Assembly: GCF_900184245.1 (NCBI RefSeq)
Contig: NZ_FXXB01000006.1
Coordinates: 372,001 to 436,000 of the forward strand
DNA: 64,000 nucleotides
Source: Brachybacterium massiliense
GTDB taxonomy: Bacteria; Actinomycetota; Actinomycetes; Actinomycetales; Dermabacteraceae
Direction of reading: 5' to 3'
Position numbers and translations under genes: made by a program. Below, in pieces: positions 18,120 to 25,102 of this stretch. The notes under the pieces were generated by a model, which searched no databases, had not been told where the DNA came from, and saw only the letters and a program-made list of their open reading frames with translations. Each line of letters begins with the position of its first letter. The stretch's first letter is position 1.

Positions 18120-18226
18120 GACCCGGGTCTCTCCACCGGTCGACCTGCGACCGGCCACTGCGCCCGGAGGACCATCGTCAGTCCTCGTGGTGACGTGCGC
18201 AGCGTGACGGATACTCCCCCGTTGCC
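18120..18226 (-). ncRNA. Candidate yybP-ykoY (Mn2+) riboswitch upstream of the terC-like gene
   Basis: Read on the minus strand, the leader carries the two conserved loops of the class in the right order: GGGGAGTATCCGTCA near the 5' end (about 18205-18220) and GGTGGAGAGACCC near the 3' end (about 18125-18138). They are separated by a hairpin arm (CCGGTCGCAGGTCGACCGG). CGGG before the first loop can pair with CCCG after the second to close P1. The element ends about 28 bases before the terC GTG. Position before a TerC gene is one of the commonest contexts for this riboswitch. Covariance has not been tested. Confidence 0.65.
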
Positions 18227-18272
18227 GTCAGGGAGTCTACATGCGGGCCATGAGAGAGGTGAAGGGCTCACC

Positions 18273-18289
18273 GGCCGGTGCAACCGGCC
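18273..18289 (-). terminator. Weak hairpin after the Rho_N gene
   Basis: GGCCGG (18273-18278) and CCGGCC (18284-18289) with a 5-base loop, 22 bases beyond the stop of the Rho_N protein gene. Possible terminator separating it from the terC riboswitch. Confidence 0.35.
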
Positions 18290-18310
18290 TCACGTCCCAC
18301 TCCCGGCGGC

Positions 18311-18637
18311 TCAGCGGTCCTCCACCGCGTCCTTCAGCTCCTCCTTGTCCATGTCGGAGCGTCCTTCGATCCCGTGGCGCTTCGCGTCCTGGTAGAGCTG
18401 CTCCTTGGTGCGGCCCTGCGCGCCGGAGTGGGAGCGCTCGCCGCCGCGCTCGGAGGGTGACCTGTCCTCGGTGGAGGTGCGGCTGGCCTCGTCGGACTCG
18501 CCCTCCTGGGCGCGGGTCTTGTTCACGGTGCGGGCGGCGATCTCCTCCGCCTCGTCCTGCGAGCTGCCGCGTTCGAGCTGGCTGTCCTTGATGTGCTCGT
18601 ACTGGCGCTCGCGCTTCTCGCTCCAGGCCCTGGGCAT
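18311..18637 (-). CDS. Rho_N domain protein (small charged protein)
   Basis: Cytosolic, highly charged protein of 108 residues. The N-terminal part, MPRAWSEKRERQYEHIKDS followed by EEIAARTVNKTRA, matches a widespread actinobacterial family often labelled plasmid stabilisation protein. A Ser/Glu/Arg-rich linker follows. The C-terminus, TKEQLYQDAKRHGIEGRSDM then DKEELKDAV, is a Rho N-terminal (SAP-like) motif that may bind nucleic acid. Its molecular role is unknown. The ATG at 18637 follows AGGAG. It lies between the terC and baeRF2 genes on the same strand. A heptamer repeat precedes it. Confidence 0.75.
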   Translation of the reverse strand: MPRAWSEKRERQYEHIKDSQLERGSSQDEAEEIAARTVNKTRAQEGESDEASRTSTEDRSPSERGGERSHSGAQGRTKEQLYQDAKRHGIEGRSDMDKEELKDAVEDR

Positions 18638-18761
18638 GTTCGCTCCTGCGGTTCTCGTCGGCACCGGGGCGGCGGGAGCGCCGTCCCTGTCCGGCCATCC
18701 TGGGCCAGGTGCCGCGCCGGGTCGAGGTGCGGGACCGAACGGTCGAGTGGGCGGGGGCAGC

Positions 18762-18803
18762 TCGACGGCCGACGGTCGACGGTCGACGGCCGACGGCCGA
18801 CGG
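18762..18803. repeat. Six tandem heptamers YCGACGG
   Basis: Uninterrupted copies in the order TCGACGG, CCGACGG, TCGACGG, TCGACGG, CCGACGG, CCGACGG in the 211-base gap between the baeRF2 and Rho_N genes. It is a microsatellite-like array. The only variation is C or T at the first position. Confidence 0.85.
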
Positions 18804-18848
18804 CCGAGCCTCCGGGGGAGGCCCGTGCCGCCGGCCGTGCCGACGCGG

Positions 18849-19955
18849 TCACTCGCGGCGCGCATCCCCGGACATCGAGCCGATGCTGTTGGAGGGTGTG
18901 GTGCCGTCCTTCCAGCGCAGCAGCGCGCCGACGCCCTCGGGGATGCCGTCGGTCTCCTCCTGGAGCGCGGAGACCGACGCATCGGTCGCGAGCGCCCCAC
19001 GCAGCAGCTCCTCGATGCCGCCGGGCTCATGGCCGCTGACGAACACCAGTTCCTCCACCTGGCCTCGCGAGAGGGCCTGGGAGACCTCCGCCGCTCCGCC
19101 CACGGAGGCCCCGTCACGGGCCTGGCTCTCTCGGAAGCGGGCTGCGAGCTCGTGCTGCCGCGAGGTGATGAACTCGTCGGTTGCGCGGCCCAGCTCCTCC
19201 CGGAAGGGGCCGCGGTCCAGGGAGGCGCCGCGGGCACCTCCGGCGACCTCGATCAGGCGCTCGCGCGTCTCCCGCCCGAGCGCCTCCTTCAGCAGACCCA
19301 TGGCGCGGACGTCGCCGCTGAGCATCACCATGTCCACCTGCTTCTCGCGCAGCACCTTCTCCACGGCGTTCGCGACCGCGTCGGCATTGCGCTCCCAGGA
19401 GTCCTCGACCCGGGCCTCGAAGTTGTCGGCCCGCCAGCCGTGCTGGGGCCCGCCGCCGACGCTCGCCTTGTGGAGCACGTCGTGACCGCCCTCGACCCTT
19501 GCATCGCTGCCCAGCCCGTTGGGGCCGTGGGCGATCGAAGGATTCTCCGGGGCGCGCAGGTGCAGATCCGCCCCGGCGCGGTCCACGACGATCAGCAGCT
19601 GGCTGACGGCGAAGGGGATCAGCTGCAGCAGCGGCAGCAGCTGCGGGAACTCCCCGCGATGGGCGGATTCACGGCGCGGCGGTGCGGGCAGCACCCGGTC
19701 CACCAGGATCTCGGAGTCCGAGGCGAAGACCGAGCGGCCATGACGACCGCCGAGCGGGGAGGGGCTGAGCACCGACTCCTCGATCTGGTCGAGCAGCGCG
19801 GCCGAGGCGCCGTCCGCGGCGAGGTCGGAGCGCATCCGCGCCCAGCGCGCCTCGAGCTCACCGGCGGCCTGCGGATCGGTGCGCGTGGTGTCGAGATGGA
19901 CGGAGACGACAGGACCGGACTGCTCGAGGACGGGTGAGAGCCAGGGCAGTTTCAC
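18849..19955 (-). CDS. baeRF2-family protein (Rv2629-like, archaeal/bacterial eRF1-related)
   Basis: Cytosolic protein of 368 residues, close in length to Mycobacterium tuberculosis Rv2629 (about 374). Visible landmarks are LPWLSPVLEQSGPVVSVHLD at the start, a central ADLHLRAPENPSI segment, VDMVMLSGDVRAMGLLKEAL, EVAGGARGAS, and the C-terminal EELVFVSGHEPGGIEELLRG. The fold is related to release factor eRF1 domains 2 and 3, suggesting a role in ribosome rescue or RNA binding under stress. The mycobacterial relative is part of the dormancy regulon. The GTG at 19955 follows GGAGG. Function in this organism is inferred from family only. Confidence 0.75.
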   Translation of the reverse strand: MKLPWLSPVLEQSGPVVSVHLDTTRTDPQAAGELEARWARMRSDLAADGASAALLDQIEESVLSPSPLGGRHGRSVFASDSEILVDRVLPAPPRRESAHRGEFPQLLPLLQLIPFAVSQLLIVVDRAGADLHLRAPENPSIAHGPNGLGSDARVEGGHDVLHKASVGGGPQHGWRADNFEARVEDSWERNADAVANAVEKVLREKQVDMVMLSGDVRAMGLLKEALGRETRERLIEVAGGARGASLDRGPFREELGRATDEFITSRQHELAARFRESQARDGASVGGAAEVSQALSRGQVEELVFVSGHEPGGIEELLRGALATDASVSALQEETDGIPEGVGALLRWKDGTTPSNSIGSMSGDARRE

Positions 19956-20084
19956 AGGGGGACCTCCAACGTGCTCGACGTGCGGGGGAGCGAGCACCCG
20001 GTTAGGCCTCGTCACCCCGCCTGGGTCCGCTCAACCCTTGCACGCAGGAACGGCCTCCGCAAGCAGTTCGACCGCCTCGTGGGG

Positions 20085-21293
20085 TCAGAAGGTGAAGCCG
20101 CGGAACAGCAGCACCGCCAGGCCCAGGCCCACCACGAGATTGACCAGCGTCGCGGCGGCGAACACGAGGATCGGCTTCCAGCCGGCCTCGCGCACGCTCG
20201 AGGCGTTGAACTCGAGACCGATCGCCACGAACGCGAGCGTCAGCGCCCAGGTCTGCAGCTCCTTGGCCGCATCGAGCCGCGGCTCGAGCACCGCCTCGGG
20301 CAGCGACTCCGCGAGCACGGTCGCCACCACGGAGGCGAGCAGGAAGCCGAGCACGAACTTCGGGAACCGCGACCAGATCACCGCGAGCGTGCTGCGATCG
20401 CCGAAGCGTCGCCCCTGCTCGGCGGGAGCGGAGGATGCGACGCGCAGGGAGAAGTACAGGCTCAGCAGCACCGCCACCACACCGAGCAGCGCGTTCTGGG
20501 TGACCTTGACGATCGAGGCGATCTGCAGCGGCTGCTCGCCCGCGACCGCGCCGGCCGCGGTGACCGCGGCGGTGGTGTCGATGTTGCCGCCGATCCAGGC
20601 GCCGGTCACCGCGGGGGACAGGCCCATCAGGTTCGCGAGCCACGGCAGCAGGAAGATCGAGGGGACGGCGAAGACGATCACCAGCGTGGCGGTGTAGGCG
20701 AGCTGCTCCTTCTTCGCCTCCACGGCACCGGCCGCGGCCACGGCCGCCGAGACCCCGCAGATCGACAGGGCGGTGGCCAGCAGGGCGCGCAGCTTGTCAT
20801 CCAGCCCCAGCAGTCCGGCGAACCACCAGGTGAACAGGAACACCACGGTGATCAGCAGGACCGCCTGCAGCACCGCAGGGCCGGCCGCACGCACCACGAT
20901 CGCGAAGTTCACCGTGGCGCCCAGCAGCACCAGACCGATCTTGATGAAGAACTCGGTGCGGAAGGCGGCGGCCATCCGCCGCCGCACGCCGGTGGCCGAG
21001 AGCACCGTATTGCCCGCGAAGCCGAGCGCGATCGCATAGACGGGGTACTCGATGGACTCGGCGATGTTCCCGAACCAGGTGCCGGCGGTCAGCTCGGGCA
21101 CCTGATCGGTGAGCACCGAGACCAGCCAGGCCAGCAGCACCACCACGGCCAGACCGGCGAGGGTCCAGGCGGGGGAGGCCTTCGTGGGCGGCGCCGGCTC
21201 GGGGGCGGGGGGTGCGGGGGAGCCCGGCGCGGGGGCGGCCGGTGCGGCAGCTGCCGGGACGGTCTCGTCCGCGGTGCGATCCGCGGCGCTCAC
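20085..21293 (-). CDS. YeiH family putative sulfate exporter
   Basis: Integral membrane protein of 402 residues with ten to eleven helices. After a low-complexity Ala/Pro-rich cytosolic N-terminus of about 40 residues come family segments VYAIALGFAGNTVL, TEFFIKIGLVLLGATVNF, LLATALSICGVSAAVAAAGA, TGAWIGGNIDTTAAVTAAGA and FVAIGLEFNASSVREAGWKP. The name reflects annotation tradition. Direct transport data are scarce. The GTG at 21293 overlaps the stop of the 46-residue gene upstream in a GTGA, so the pair is translationally coupled. A DszA-like monooxygenase is encoded 231 bases further upstream, making a sulfur-compound link plausible but unproven. Confidence 0.82.
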   Translation of the reverse strand: MSAADRTADETVPAAAAPAAPAPGSPAPPAPEPAPPTKASPAWTLAGLAVVVLLAWLVSVLTDQVPELTAGTWFGNIAESIEYPVYAIALGFAGNTVLSATGVRRRMAAAFRTEFFIKIGLVLLGATVNFAIVVRAAGPAVLQAVLLITVVFLFTWWFAGLLGLDDKLRALLATALSICGVSAAVAAAGAVEAKKEQLAYTATLVIVFAVPSIFLLPWLANLMGLSPAVTGAWIGGNIDTTAAVTAAGAVAGEQPLQIASIVKVTQNALLGVVAVLLSLYFSLRVASSAPAEQGRRFGDRSTLAVIWSRFPKFVLGFLLASVVATVLAESLPEAVLEPRLDAAKELQTWALTLAFVAIGLEFNASSVREAGWKPILVFAAATLVNLVVGLGLAVLLFRGFTF

Positions 21294-21430
21294 GGGATCA
21301 GCTCCGGGGTGAGCAGGCCGAGCAGGCAGGCGAGGAACAGCACGAGGCCGACGATCGTGGCGGCCCAGTCCTCGTTCAGCGAGAACCGCTTGTGGTCGTC
21401 GGGGTACTCGGGACGTTCGCTGTGTTCCAC
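21290..21430 (-). CDS. 46-residue single-TM protein coupled to the YeiH transporter
   Basis: Short gene with a strong ribosome site (AGGAGG, eight bases before the GTG at 21430) and a four-base GTGA overlap with the YeiH gene. The peptide has an acidic/polar N-terminus, then NEDWAATIVGLVLFLACLLG and a short LLTPELIP tail: one membrane helix. The NEDWAA.I.GL pattern resembles the first segment that I recall from the N-terminus of longer YeiH-type transporters, so this may be a detached first helix acting as a subunit. Not described to my knowledge. Confidence 0.7.
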   Translation of the reverse strand: MEHSERPEYPDDHKRFSLNEDWAATIVGLVLFLACLLGLLTPELIP

Positions 21431-21661
21431 CGCTGGTTCCTCCTGTCGCTCGGTCCCGGCCCTGTACGCTCGCGGCCGCCTCGGATGCTCCGGGACCCTG
21501 CGAGGCACTGTATGGCATCCGCTGCCCGCGGACCGTGCGCGACCTGCAGGTTCGTGCTGTCGTCCCGAGGCGGTCAGGAAGCGGTCACCCCGTGTTGCGG
21601 TGGCGGACACCCGCGCCGTCCCCGTCCGGACAGCGCGGGCGCTCCCTGCGCCACGCTCCGC

Positions 21662-23020
21662 TCAGACGCCGACCCGGGAGAAGGCGCCCCGGAAGCGGGC
21701 CGCAGGATGCTCCGCGGGCAGGCGATCGGTGCCGCTGAGGCGGCGTCGCAGGGTGCCGCCGCTGCCGGGCAGCCGGCCCCGCTCGCGCAGGATCGGGGAG
21801 ACCAGCTCGGCGAAGTCCCGGACCGTGTCGAAGGAGTGGTACTGGCGCAGGTTGATCCCGTCGATCCCGTCCACGTCCAGCCAGTGCTCGATCGCATCCG
21901 CGACCACCTCCGGCGTCCCCGCCACGAAGAACCTGTCCTGCCAGGCCTCGTCGACCGCATCGAGCAGCTCGCCGATCGTGCCCGAGGCGCCGCGCCGCCC
22001 CACCGTGGTGTCCGCGGGCAGGCCCTCGATCTCGAGCGCCTCCGCGATCGTCCGCTCCCGCGGATGGTCCAGCGCGCGCAGCGGCACCGACTGATGCACC
22101 AGCATCCCCTCGAGCGACCGATGCTCGCGGTACTGCGCGAGCTTCGCGTCGACCTCCTCCTGGGTACGGCCGGTGATCACCGCGGCCTGCACCACGAACT
22201 TCGGATCCGATGGGTCACGGCCCGCCTCCTGGGCGGCGGCGCGCACCGCCGGGACGGTCCGCTCCAGCAGCGGTCCGTGCGTGAAGACCAGCTCCGCGTG
22301 GCGCCCGGCGCGCAGCGCCCCGGCGGGGGAGGCGGTGGCGAGGATCAGCGTGGGGGTGCGCTGCGGCGAGGGTTCGGACAGATGCGGGCCCGCGACGGAG
22401 AAGTTCTCGCCGACGTGGTCGATGCGGTGCACCTTCTCGGGGTCGGCGTAGACCGCGGCCTCCGCGTCGCGGATCACGGCGTCGTCCTCCCAGGAGCCCT
22501 CCCACAGCTTGTAGAGCACCTCGAGGTACTCGTCGGCGATCTCGTAGCGATGATCGTGCTCGATCTCCTCGGCGAGCCCGAAGTTGCGGGCGGCGTTGGG
22601 AAGATAGGAGGTGACGATGTTCCACCCCACCCGACCCTTCGTGAGGTGGTCCAGGGTGGACATCCGCCGTGCGAAGGCGAAGGGCGGCTCGTAGCTGGTG
22701 GAGAAGGTGATCCCGAAACCGAGGTTCTCGGTGACCGCGGCCATCGCCGGCACCACCAGCATCGGATCGTTGTTCGGGATCTGGAGCCCCTCGCGCAGGG
22801 CGGTCTCCGCGGAGCCCCCGTAGGTGTCGTAGGCGCCCACCACATCGGCCAGGAAGATCGCGGTGAAGCCGCCCTCCTCGGCGATCTGCGCGAGCTCGGT
22901 CCAGTAGGACAGGTCGGTGTAGCGGTGGCGCTGGTTGCCGGGCAGGCGCCACAGCCCGTGGGTGATGTGGCCGACGCAGTTCATCTCGAACAGGTTCAGG
23001 ATCAGCGGCTTGGGGGACAT
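21662..23020 (-). CDS. Flavin-dependent monooxygenase, NtaA/SnaA/DszA family
   Basis: Bacterial luciferase-like (LLM class) TIM-barrel enzyme of 452 residues that needs reduced FMN from a separate reductase. Characteristic segments: LILNLFEMNCVGHITHGLWR at the start, FLADVVGAYDTYGGSAETAL, LGFGITFSTSYEPPFAFARR, and GRVGWNIVTSYLPNAARNFG, the DszA/NtaA hallmark. The late segment RFFVAGTPEVVADAIEHWLD is also family-typical. Relatives oxidise nitrilotriacetate, dibenzothiophene sulfone or pristinamycin precursors. Substrate unknown. The start at 23020 follows CGGAG. An in-frame upstream extension adds only arginine-rich sequence. Confidence 0.82.
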   Translation of the reverse strand: MSPKPLILNLFEMNCVGHITHGLWRLPGNQRHRYTDLSYWTELAQIAEEGGFTAIFLADVVGAYDTYGGSAETALREGLQIPNNDPMLVVPAMAAVTENLGFGITFSTSYEPPFAFARRMSTLDHLTKGRVGWNIVTSYLPNAARNFGLAEEIEHDHRYEIADEYLEVLYKLWEGSWEDDAVIRDAEAAVYADPEKVHRIDHVGENFSVAGPHLSEPSPQRTPTLILATASPAGALRAGRHAELVFTHGPLLERTVPAVRAAAQEAGRDPSDPKFVVQAAVITGRTQEEVDAKLAQYREHRSLEGMLVHQSVPLRALDHPRERTIAEALEIEGLPADTTVGRRGASGTIGELLDAVDEAWQDRFFVAGTPEVVADAIEHWLDVDGIDGINLRQYHSFDTVRDFAELVSPILRERGRLPGSGGTLRRRLSGTDRLPAEHPAARFRGAFSRVGV

Positions 23021-23203
23021 CGGGGCTCCGTTCACGGCGGGTGGCTGAGGCTGCTGCTCCAGAACGATCCGCCCCTTCCGGCGCCGGTGCACGCGATGTG
23101 AATCATCGTGACCGCAGGGGACCGCGGTGTTCATCGCCCCGTCGCGGGGGTTCGCACGCCGTCATCGCCGGCGTTCGTGTGTCACGCCGCCCGGCCGCTC
23201 GGG

Positions 23204-23851
23204 TCACTCGCCGCCGAGATGCGCGAGCCCCGCGCTGCGAGCCACCTCGCGCCAGTTCTCCGCGAGCGAGGGGATCGAGGCGTGGGCGTTCAGGCCGCTG
23301 GGCTGCGGCACCACCCACAGGGCGGTCCGCTCGGGCCAGCCCGGGAGAGCCGCCGGATCCTGGAGCCCCAGGCGCGCCTTCGGCAGCGAGTACGCGGTGC
23401 GGAACGCGGTGATCCCCGCGATCGCGACGGTGCGGGGTCGCAGCGTCTCGAGCCGCTCGATCAGGTGCGCGCCGGCGCGCTGCAGCTCCTCTCGGCTCAG
23501 CTCGTCCGCGCGCACCGTGGCGCGGCCGATCAGGTTCGTGATCCCGATGCCGCGCTCGAGCAGGTCCTGCTCGTCCTGGGGATCCAGCCCGCGCGAGGCA
23601 TCGACCGGTCGGGAGGTGAGCCCCGCCCGGTGCAGGGAGGGCCAGAACCGGTTGCCGGGGCGAGCGAAGGGCGCGTTGACCGCCGCGGTCCACAGGCCCG
23701 GGTTGATGCCCACGATCAGCAGGCGCAGCGGATCGCCGCCCGCGGGCGGCAGCACGTCATCGATCGAGTCCGGGTCCGCGGTGGCGAAGGCCGCCAGATC
23801 GGCCTTGGTGGGCTTCCGGCCGGCCAAGGGGGAGGGGCGCCGAGTGCTCAT
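23204..23851 (-). CDS. mug: G/U mismatch-specific DNA glycosylase
   Basis: DNA repair enzyme of 215 residues that removes uracil or thymine opposite guanine. Active-site motif LLIVGINPGLWTAAVNAPFA begins near residue 44 and is followed by RPGNRFWPSLHRAGL. The second motif, VVPQPSGLNAH, corresponds to the family's NPSGL helix-insertion loop. ITNLIGRATVRADEL lies between. Divergent from tdk: the two starts are 55 bases apart, and each has a -10-like hexamer 6 bases upstream, so both appear leaderless. No ribosome site precedes the ATG at 23851. Confidence 0.9.
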   Translation of the reverse strand: MSTRRPSPLAGRKPTKADLAAFATADPDSIDDVLPPAGGDPLRLLIVGINPGLWTAAVNAPFARPGNRFWPSLHRAGLTSRPVDASRGLDPQDEQDLLERGIGITNLIGRATVRADELSREELQRAGAHLIERLETLRPRTVAIAGITAFRTAYSLPKARLGLQDPAALPGWPERTALWVVPQPSGLNAHASIPSLAENWREVARSAGLAHLGGE

Positions 23852-23857
23852 CCCGGC

Positions 23858-23863
23858 ACTGTA
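23858..23863 (-). promoter_or_regulatory. -10 hexamer TACAGT for leaderless mug
   Basis: TACAGT on the minus strand ends 6 bases before the mug ATG. It shares the 55-base divergent spacer with the tdk -10 hexamer. Confidence 0.5.
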
Positions 23864-23893
23864 CTGCTCCGCATCGCACGCCCCGGGTGCGCG

Positions 23894-23899
23894 TACGCT
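23894..23899 (+). promoter_or_regulatory. -10 hexamer TACGCT for leaderless tdk
   Basis: TACGCT ends 6 bases before the ATG at 23906, with no Shine-Dalgarno between. This favours 23906 over the in-frame ATG at 23915. Confidence 0.45.
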
Positions 23900-23905
23900 C
23901 CTGTC

Positions 23906-24493
23906 ATGCGCCCCATGGAGGCAGGACGACTGCACGTGATCGCCGGCCCGATGTTCGCGGGCAAGACGGAGGAGCTGCTGCGCCGGGTGCGGCGCGCGCG
24001 CCTGGCGGGGCTGCGCGCCGAGGTGATCGGCCACCGGCTCGATGCCCGCGGCGGCGGGGACCGGCTGAGCACCCACACCGGTCGCGAGGCCGAGGCCCGG
24101 ATGCTCGAGGACGCGCACGAGCTGCTCGGACTGCTCGACGAACAGCAGGTGGACCTGGTGGCGATCGACGAGGCCCAATTCTTCGGCCCCGCGATCGTGC
24201 CGGTGATCGAGCAGCTGCTCGAGGCTGGGATCCTGGTCGAGGTCGCCGGGCTGTGCATCACCTACGAGGGCGGGCCCTTCGAGCCGCTGCCGGTCCTGAT
24301 GGCCATGGCCGAGGAGGTGGTGAAGCTGACGGCGGTGTGCACCGTGTGCGGGGCCGATGCCGCCTTCCACATCCGGCTGCTCGAGGACTCCGCAGATCCG
24401 CTCGTGGCGACCGCCGCGCAGATCGGCGGCAGCGAGTCGTATCAGGCCCGGTGCCGCACGCACCGCGGGCGGCGGGGTGCGGCGCTCAGGTGA
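23906..24493 (+). CDS. tdk: Thymidine kinase, type II
   Basis: Cytosolic enzyme of 195 residues phosphorylating thymidine to dTMP for nucleotide salvage. Walker A is HVIAGPMFAGKTEELLRRVR (residues 10-29). Walker B-like DEAQFFG follows, then the lasso-loop segment GLCITYEGGPFEPLPVLMAM. The structural zinc site is CTVCG with a second half CRTH (C-x-x-H) at the C-terminus. Length and layout match type II bacterial TKs. Its stop overlaps the end of the convergent membrane-protein gene by 8 bases. Confidence 0.92.
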   Translation: MRPMEAGRLHVIAGPMFAGKTEELLRRVRRARLAGLRAEVIGHRLDARGGGDRLSTHTGREAEARMLEDAHELLGLLDEQQVDLVAIDEAQFFGPAIVPVIEQLLEAGILVEVAGLCITYEGGPFEPLPVLMAMAEEVVKLTAVCTVCGADAAFHIRLLEDSADPLVATAAQIGGSESYQARCRTHRGRRGAALR

Positions 24494-24974
24494 GCGGCAC
24501 GCCGCCCGGATCGATCACCTCGATGCCGTCCAGATCCCACTGGCCGTCGATGCGGCGCACGTAGTAGCGCAGATCCACATCGGTGTCCTCGCCGCTCACG
24601 GAGTACGTCTCGGTGACCTCGAAGACCGCGTAGCCCTGACGGTTGATGCGCTCGTTGACCTCGTAGTCCACGGAGGAGAACTGTCCCAGCTCCTCCTCGA
24701 AGACCGAGCAGCTGGTCAGACCGGTCGCCTCCCGGTACGCCTCCGTGGTGGAGTCCATGAACAGCTCGCAGTCGGTCTCCGCGAGCGCGGTGTAGAAGTC
24801 CTCCAGAGTGTTCTGAGGGTTCCCGCGGGTGAAGAGCTGGACGGCGATCACGAGCGCCAGGACCCCCACCACCAGCAGGCCCAGCGCTGCGACGCCGCCC
24901 ACCACCAGCCAGTGCCAGAGGGGACGCCTCCCTGCGGGCGCGGGGCCGGGCAGGGGCGGCTGAGCGTGGACCAT
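24486..24974 (-). CDS. Single-pass membrane protein with extracytoplasmic domain (hypothetical)
   Basis: Protein of 162 residues: a Pro-rich cytosolic start, one hydrophobic helix (LVVGGVAALGLLVVGVLALV and on, residues about 23-45), then an outside domain of about 110 residues beginning GNPQNTLEDFYTALAETDCE. The pattern resembles the NTF2-like/DUF4878-type domains found in actinobacterial anchored proteins: an acidic helix, two cysteines (ETDCELF and LTSCSVF) that could form a disulfide, and beta strands ending GQWDLDGIEVIDPGG. Function unknown. The ATG at 24974 follows CGGGAG. Convergent and overlapping with tdk. Confidence 0.65.
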   Translation of the reverse strand: MVHAQPPLPGPAPAGRRPLWHWLVVGGVAALGLLVVGVLALVIAVQLFTRGNPQNTLEDFYTALAETDCELFMDSTTEAYREATGLTSCSVFEEELGQFSSVDYEVNERINRQGYAVFEVTETYSVSGEDTDVDLRYYVRRIDGQWDLDGIEVIDPGGVPLT

Positions 24975-25089
24975 GGTGTCTCCCGGGTTCGTCGGACCTG
25001 TGCCCGGAAGTATCCCGCACCCCCGCCGCCCGCGCGATGGGGAGCTCTCCCCACGGGCATGCCTCGCCCAGGAAGGGGCCTGCACTCGA

Positions 25090-25095
25090 TAACCT
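25090..25095 (+). promoter_or_regulatory. -10 hexamer TAACCT for the leaderless GH92 gene
   Basis: TAACCT ends 7 bases before the ATG at 25103 and supports that start over an in-frame ATG at 25037. Confidence 0.45.
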
Positions 25096-25102
25096 GGCGC
25101 GC

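Noticed and set aside
18762..18803. CRISPR-like array
   Set aside because: Repeat unit is only 7 bases with no spacers and no cas genes nearby. It is a simple tandem repeat.
25037..25102. Upstream ATG (25037) as GH92 start
   Set aside because: The extra residues are Gly/Pro/His-rich and carry no signal peptide. A -10-like hexamer lies between the two ATGs, immediately before 25103.
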